Shown here: positions 60,336 to 64,000 of the stretch, piece after piece | Numbering within the stretch: position 1 is the first letter of the stretch | How the letters are laid out: each line of letters opens with the position of its first letter | Assembly: GCF_003674095.1 (NCBI RefSeq) | Contig: NZ_RDBF01000002.1 | Coordinates: 62,001-126,000, forward strand | Direction: 5' to 3' | DNA: 64,000 nucleotides | Source: Aeromicrobium phragmitis | GTDB lineage: Bacteria > Actinomycetota > Actinomycetes > Propionibacteriales > Nocardioidaceae | Translations under genes and position numbers: made by a program | The notes under the pieces: model-generated | What the model saw: only the letters and a program-made list of their open reading frames with translations | Told to the model about the DNA's origin: nothing | Database searches by the model: none

Positions 60336-61253
60336 ATGACGTTCTCGCGCCCCGGTGCCATCGATCTGTCCGCTCTCGCGAACTCCCCGTCGGCGAGCTC
60401 GGCTGCGCCGAGTCAGGCCGCCGACGGCGCGGTCTATGTCATCGATGCGACCGAGCAGGACTTCCAGGACATCATCCAGTCCTCTCTGGAGCACCTCGTG
60501 GTGCTGGCGTTGTGGTCGCCACGTTCGCCGCAGAGCAGTGACTTCACGGACCTCCTCGTCCAGGCGACGACGCGCTACCAGGGAGCGATCCAGATCGCGC
60601 GCGTCGATGTCGACGCCAACCCCGGCATCGCGCAAGCGCTGGGTGCCCAGGCGGTGCCGCTCGTCGTCGGCCTCGTCAAGGGGCAGCCGGTGCCGTTGTT
60701 CCAGGGCACCGTCGACGCAGCGGAGATCGCCCGGTACTTCGACGAGCTCGTGAAGCTCGCGGCCCAGCACGGGCTGACCGGCCGCGCCGCCCCCTCGGGT
60801 CAGGCGGCCGAGGCCCCGGCCGACGACGACGAGCCGGCCGACGATCCACGTTTCGCGGCGGCCGACGAGGCGTTCGCCGCCGGCGACTTCGCCACCGCGA
60901 TCGCGGAATACGAGAAGCTGCAGGCCCAGCACCCCGGTGAGAGCGAGATCGGCGAGCGACTCGCCGGAGTCAAGCTCATGGCGCGCACGCAGGGCGCCGA
61001 CCTCGTCGCAACCCGGCAGGCAGCCGCCGACCGTCCCCACGACATCGAGGCGCAGCTGCTCGTCGCGGACCTCGACGTCTCCGGTGGCCACGTCGACGAC
61101 GCGTTCGCCCGCCTGATCGACCTCGTCCGCCGCACGAGCGGCGACGAGCGCGAACGGGTGCGCCAGCGGCTGCTCGAGCTGTTCACCGTCGTCGGCATCA
61201 ACGACCCGCGCGTCTCCACGGCGCGCCGTGCCCTCGCCACGGCGTTGTTCTGA
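60336..61253 (+). CDS. Thioredoxin-like/TPR protein (CnoX/YbbN type) without redox cysteines
   Basis: A 305-aa protein: flexible Ala/Ser N terminus (1-30), a thioredoxin fold (about 31-140) in which the CxxC position reads SPRS (LALWSPRSPQS), an acidic linker, then TPR-like helices (about 170-305). E. coli CnoX (YbbN) is a holdase/co-chaperone with this layout. Lack of both cysteines rules out disulfide chemistry and leaves a chaperone or scaffold role. No cysteine is seen elsewhere in the protein. Confidence 0.87.
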   Translation: MTFSRPGAIDLSALANSPSASSAAPSQAADGAVYVIDATEQDFQDIIQSSLEHLVVLALWSPRSPQSSDFTDLLVQATTRYQGAIQIARVDVDANPGIAQALGAQAVPLVVGLVKGQPVPLFQGTVDAAEIARYFDELVKLAAQHGLTGRAAPSGQAAEAPADDDEPADDPRFAAADEAFAAGDFATAIAEYEKLQAQHPGESEIGERLAGVKLMARTQGADLVATRQAAADRPHDIEAQLLVADLDVSGGHVDDAFARLIDLVRRTSGDERERVRQRLLELFTVVGINDPRVSTARRALATALF

Positions 61254-61299
61254 TCGCACCTCGGCTACGGTTCTTCCCATCGGCCGAGGGGAGGGAATC

Positions 61300-62055
61300 G
61301 TGCGGGTCGGGTGGTGGCGAGTGCTCCAGGCGCTCGCGGGCGTGGCGTTCCTGACGGGCGTCGCCGGTGCTGTCGTCCTCGGACCGGACAGTCGCTTCGT
61401 CACCGGGCCGCACGCGATCGACACCGACGTGTCCGCGGTAGTGACGCAGCCCGGAGTCCTGACCTGGGAGAATCTGCAGGTCGAGGTGCTGGCCGAGGTT
61501 CCGGCCAACAAGCCGGTCTTCGTCGGACTCGGCAACAGCGTCGACGTCATGAGCTATCTCGACTCGACGCGCCGGCTCGAGGTCACCGGTTTCCGCACCC
61601 CTTGGTCGCCTCAGATGGAGCTGATCGACGGCAATCCCGCAGCACCGGCCGCGCCCACGGCGCTCGACTGGTGGCTCGACGGACAGGGCGGCCTCGGCGG
61701 CGCGGCCATCGACACGCGGCTCCCCGACGAGACCGTCTCGGTGGCCATCGTCGCGGTCGGTGAGGCGAACTTGCGCGGTCTCGAGGTGAGCGTCGCGTAC
61801 GGCCTCCACGGCGGTTTCGCCCGGTCGCTCGGGCTCATCGCGGCCGGCGCCGCGATCGTCGCGCTCGTGCAGCTGCTGCTCGTGCGCAGTGAGGACGAGG
61901 AGGATGTCGTCGAGGACGTCGTCTACGTCGTGGTGGACGAGGACGGCACCGAGCGCGAGATCTCGGCGGACGAGTTGGACGAGCTGGGGAGTTACGAGGT
62001 GGTCGAAGAGACCGTCGTGGAGGACACGCCGGTCGAGCAGGAGCCACCGCGATGA
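61300..62055 (+). CDS. Membrane protein with extracytoplasmic domain and acidic cytoplasmic tail
   Basis: A 251-aa protein. A first hydrophobic segment (about 8-30) is followed by about 140 residues probably outside the membrane (many Val/Thr/Asp, no cysteines), a second helix (about 182-203), and a very acidic tail (EDEEDVVEDVVYVVVDEDGTEREISADELDELG). No family recognised. GTG 61300 has GGGAGGGA 4 nt upstream. It overlaps the lipoprotein gene by ATGA, so both probably form an envelope complex. Confidence 0.75.
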   Translation: MRVGWWRVLQALAGVAFLTGVAGAVVLGPDSRFVTGPHAIDTDVSAVVTQPGVLTWENLQVEVLAEVPANKPVFVGLGNSVDVMSYLDSTRRLEVTGFRTPWSPQMELIDGNPAAPAAPTALDWWLDGQGGLGGAAIDTRLPDETVSVAIVAVGEANLRGLEVSVAYGLHGGFARSLGLIAAGAAIVALVQLLLVRSEDEEDVVEDVVYVVVDEDGTEREISADELDELGSYEVVEETVVEDTPVEQEPPR

Positions 62056-63023
62056 GGCGCGCCACGATGGTGGCCGGGGTGCTCGTGACCGCGTTGGCGT
62101 TGACCGCGTGCGCGATCCCGCGTGAGCGCGCCGCCGAGGACCTCCGTCCGGCGAAGATCGCCGTCGCCCCCGTCGAGGTCGAGGACGTGGTCGCGAAGTA
62201 CCGCGAGGTGCGGAGCGCCGCGGTCGACGCCCTCGACGCCAAGCCGCTGTCCACGGTGGAGGCCGGTCCCGTGCTGGCGGTCGACACCGGGACGTTCGAG
62301 GTGGCCGAACTGCTCGAGCGCGAGGAGTTCGCGCTCGACGGTCCGTTCACCGTCGAGACCACGATGTTGCCTCGGTTCAGCAGGTATCCGCTCTGGTTCG
62401 CGGCGCTCGTTCGCGACGAGGAGACCGGGCGCCGTCAGCTCCAGGTGTACGAGCGGACGACCGCGGCCGACCCCTGGCTGTTGACCGCGAACCCCGAACT
62501 CGCCGGTGACACGCCGCTTCCCGAGATGCGCCGCGTCGGTGACGCGACACGACGGGTGGGGGTCGATGACGGCGCGGGCATGGCGGCCGCGCCGCTCACC
62601 GCGTTGCAGGCGCTGGCCGCGGCGCTCGATGAGCCGGAAGCGGAGGAGTCGGCCGCGTGGGCCGAGGATCCCTTCGTCGTTCAGATGCGGGAGACGGCCA
62701 CCAAGAACGCCGAACTCGAGGGCAGCAACTTCGCGCAGAGCTGGGCCGCCGACGAGCAGGTGTACGCCTTGCGCACCGCCGACGGTGGTGCCTTGGTGTT
62801 CGGCACCCTCCTGCGGCAGGACACGTTCGACGTCGAGGCGGGGCTTCGCGTCACCTGGCCCGAAGACTCACCGCAGCGCGCGTTCTGGCCCGATGGTGTC
62901 GTGGGGCGCGGGTCGCTGCGCTACTACCACCAGGTGCTGGTCCGGGTCCCCCCGGCCGGCTCGAACGAGTCGGCGGCCACCTTGGGCACGTTCGGGGGAG
63001 TCGTCGGTTCGGCAGGTCAGTGA
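62052..63023 (+). CDS. Predicted lipoprotein, unknown function
   Basis: A 323-aa exported protein with a lipoprotein signal: RR at the N terminus, hydrophobic core, lipobox LTAC with Cys20. The mature part has no recognised domain; it is rich in acidic residues and ends in a Gly/Ser tail. Cleavage by Lsp and lipidation at Cys20 are expected. It is translationally coupled to the membrane protein upstream, so the two likely act together at the cell surface. Confidence 0.8.
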   Translation: MRRATMVAGVLVTALALTACAIPRERAAEDLRPAKIAVAPVEVEDVVAKYREVRSAAVDALDAKPLSTVEAGPVLAVDTGTFEVAELLEREEFALDGPFTVETTMLPRFSRYPLWFAALVRDEETGRRQLQVYERTTAADPWLLTANPELAGDTPLPEMRRVGDATRRVGVDDGAGMAAAPLTALQALAAALDEPEAEESAAWAEDPFVVQMRETATKNAELEGSNFAQSWAADEQVYALRTADGGALVFGTLLRQDTFDVEAGLRVTWPEDSPQRAFWPDGVVGRGSLRYYHQVLVRVPPAGSNESAATLGTFGGVVGSAGQ

Positions 63024-63029
63024 GCCGGA

Positions 63030-63890
63030 TCATTCCGGTTGCAGCGGCGCCTCGCGGTACGCCGGCAGGGTTCCGGTCTCGACCGCTTCGAGCAACTCGG
63101 CCGTCGCGCCCGTCGCCCGCTCTCGGACGGTGTCGAGATCGCACCAGTGCACCGCCTTGATCTCGCTGCGCTGCAGTGCCATGGCCTGAACCGCCTCGCT
63201 GGAGACCGTGCCGAGATCGAAGACGAACAGGCAGGCGTCGTCCCATCCTCGCCACGGCGGAAGCCAGTTCATCGTGACGAGCTGTTGGACCTCGACGGCG
63301 ATGCCGAGCTCTTCGTGGAGCTCGCGCACCAACCCGGTCGCGGGCGATTCGCCGACCTCGACGACGCCGCCGGGCAGGTCCCACTCGCGCTTGTAGGTCA
63401 GTTCGCACAGGAGATAGCGCCCGCGTTCGTCGCGCAGGAGGCCCTGGCCGATCACCCGTTTGCGCGGCAACCCAGCGTTGAGGATCGCGATGAAACCGTC
63501 GCGGGTCGCGATCGGGGGGTCATTGACCAGCCGCGCGACGGTGACGGTGTCCTGCCCGTCGGCCTGGCGCGCGATGCCCTCCCGTCGCAGCCCGGCGATC
63601 GAGGCGGCGCGCAGGTCAGCGGGGGAATCAGCGTCGACCTGCGCCCATACGCGGTGCCATCCCAGCTCGCTGAAGGCGTGATGGATGCCGAGCCGAAGGG
63701 CGCGACTGGCGAGGAGCGGTTCGGCGCGGTGACCGAAGTTCCACCGCAGCGTTCCCACGTGCTTGCCCTCGGGCCGCAGTGCGACGGTGCCGATGCGTTC
63801 GTCGTCGACGAGGACCGCGAAGCCGATGAACTCCGACGAGCCCGACGTCGGCTGCAGGGTCAGCTCACCGTCGCTCAGTGCCTCAGTCAC
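63030..63890 (-). CDS. GNAT-Nudix fusion protein
   Basis: A 286-aa two-domain protein. The N-terminal half (about 1-120) resembles a RimJ/RimL-type GNAT domain (IGTVALRPEGKHVGTLRWNFGHRAEPLLASRALRLGIHHAFSELGWHRVWAQVD). The C-terminal half (about 135-286) is a Nudix hydrolase with a complete Nudix box, GGVVEVGESPATGLVRELHEELGI. GNAT Gly-rich cofactor motif R/Q-x-x-G-x-G is weak, so acetyl transfer is uncertain. Nudix substrate unknown. GTG start 7 nt after a TAGCCT box. Converges with the lipoprotein gene. Confidence 0.82.
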   Translation of the reverse strand: MTEALSDGELTLQPTSGSSEFIGFAVLVDDERIGTVALRPEGKHVGTLRWNFGHRAEPLLASRALRLGIHHAFSELGWHRVWAQVDADSPADLRAASIAGLRREGIARQADGQDTVTVARLVNDPPIATRDGFIAILNAGLPRKRVIGQGLLRDERGRYLLCELTYKREWDLPGGVVEVGESPATGLVRELHEELGIAVEVQQLVTMNWLPPWRGWDDACLFVFDLGTVSSEAVQAMALQRSEIKAVHWCDLDTVRERATGATAELLEAVETGTLPAYREAPLQPE

Positions 63891-63897
63891 GGTCCCG

Positions 63898-63903
63898 AGG
63901 CTA
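63898..63903 (-). promoter_or_regulatory. -10 box of a near-leaderless promoter (GNAT-Nudix)
   Basis: TAGCCT on the minus strand, 7 nt before GTG 63890. Confidence 0.5.
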
Positions 63904-63955
63904 CCTGGTGCCGACGGGGCTGCCCGGCGCCGTGATCGTGTGATGGAATCAGCCC

Positions 63956-64000
63956 ATGCCCGTCCCGGACGCCCCTCGCGTCGCCTCGGCGACCGCCCGC
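63956..64000 (+). CDS. Start of an unidentified gene (runs off window edge)
   Basis: ATG 63956 begins an open frame reading MPVPDAPRVASATAR to the window end. A TGGAAT hexamer 6 nt upstream of the ATG resembles the leaderless promoter pattern seen elsewhere here. Only 15 codons are visible, so no product can be named. Confidence 0.35.
   Translation, partial: MPVPDAPRVASATAR

Noticed and set aside
57576-61550. Very long open frame (over 1300 codons) on the minus strand opposite thiolase, meaB and the thioredoxin-like gene
   Set aside because: It is antisense to three well-supported genes, has no recognisable domains, and such shadows are expected at this GC content.

Overview
The window is an ordinary chromosomal stretch of a high-GC actinobacterium, most likely of the Nocardioidaceae (Aeromicrobium/Nocardioides-like). 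The inference rests on gene content: WhiB1 beside a PdtaS-type kinase, fused alpha-ketoglutarate decarboxylase (Kgd) with its DUF6104 partner, NucS mismatch endonuclease, a Rho with a long Arg/Asn/Gly/Asp-rich insert, the 24-residue ribosomal protein bL37, DUF2550 behind the ATP synthase operon, and many genes whose start codon lies 6-7 nt after a TANNNT -10 box (leaderless transcripts). There is no CRISPR array, rRNA operon, plasmid or phage module. One tRNA gene, Arg(CCG), is present.

Layout. 1-5.5 kb (minus): the end of a carotenoid operon (phytoene synthase, IPP isomerase), bL37, a hotdog thioesterase, a heterodimeric ABC exporter with one dead ATPase half, and a GNAT enzyme. 5.5-13.1 kb: a ThDP enzyme, PdtaS kinase, WhiB1, malic enzyme, a quinone-oxidoreductase-like protein, a tandem palindromic repeat block and a small AAA ATPase. 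13.1-19.2 kb (minus): DUF6104, Kgd, OsmC, a membrane protein, and a VOC/ArsR pair. 19.3-21.3 kb: a Mn-riboswitch-controlled TerC, a short protein, an IS481-like relic and tRNA-Arg. 21.3-30.7 kb: a single-domain response regulator, argS-lysA, a repeat block, soxR with a divergent MFS pump, and hom-thrC-thrB. 30.9-46.5 kb: rho, rpmE, prfA-prmC, a CDP-alcohol phosphotransferase, a Sua5-type enzyme, WecA, and the complete atp operon (AtpI-like, B, E, F, H, A, G, D, C) followed by DUF2550 and a tiny secreted peptide. 46.6-60.1 kb: a vitamin B12/ethylmalonyl-CoA region comprising PduO adenosyltransferase, AidB-like dehydrogenase with TetR, ethylmalonyl-CoA mutase, ferritin, NucS, 3-hydroxyacyl-CoA dehydrogenase, crotonyl-CoA carboxylase/reductase, methylmalonyl/ethylmalonyl-CoA epimerase, acetyl-CoA acetyltransferase and MeaB. 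60.3-64 kb: a thioredoxin-like/TPR protein, an envelope protein plus lipoprotein pair, and a GNAT-Nudix fusion.

How it works together. The 46-60 kb genes supply most of the first half of the ethylmalonyl-CoA pathway for acetyl-CoA assimilation: thiolase, 3-hydroxyacyl-CoA dehydrogenase, Ccr, epimerase, mutase, the mutase chaperone and the cobalamin adenosyltransferase. Malic enzyme and Kgd connect that carbon to pyruvate and the TCA cycle. The most notable unexplained signals are four. A GTTACC-N4-GGTAAC-like palindrome lies at the promoters of four of these transcription units. A 53-residue secreted peptide ends in a duplicated IDWY motif. Three blocks of GGTCGAGTAG...TATCGAGACC palindromes occur, one of which supplies the stop codon of soxR. 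Several unannotated-type small genes have leaderless promoters.
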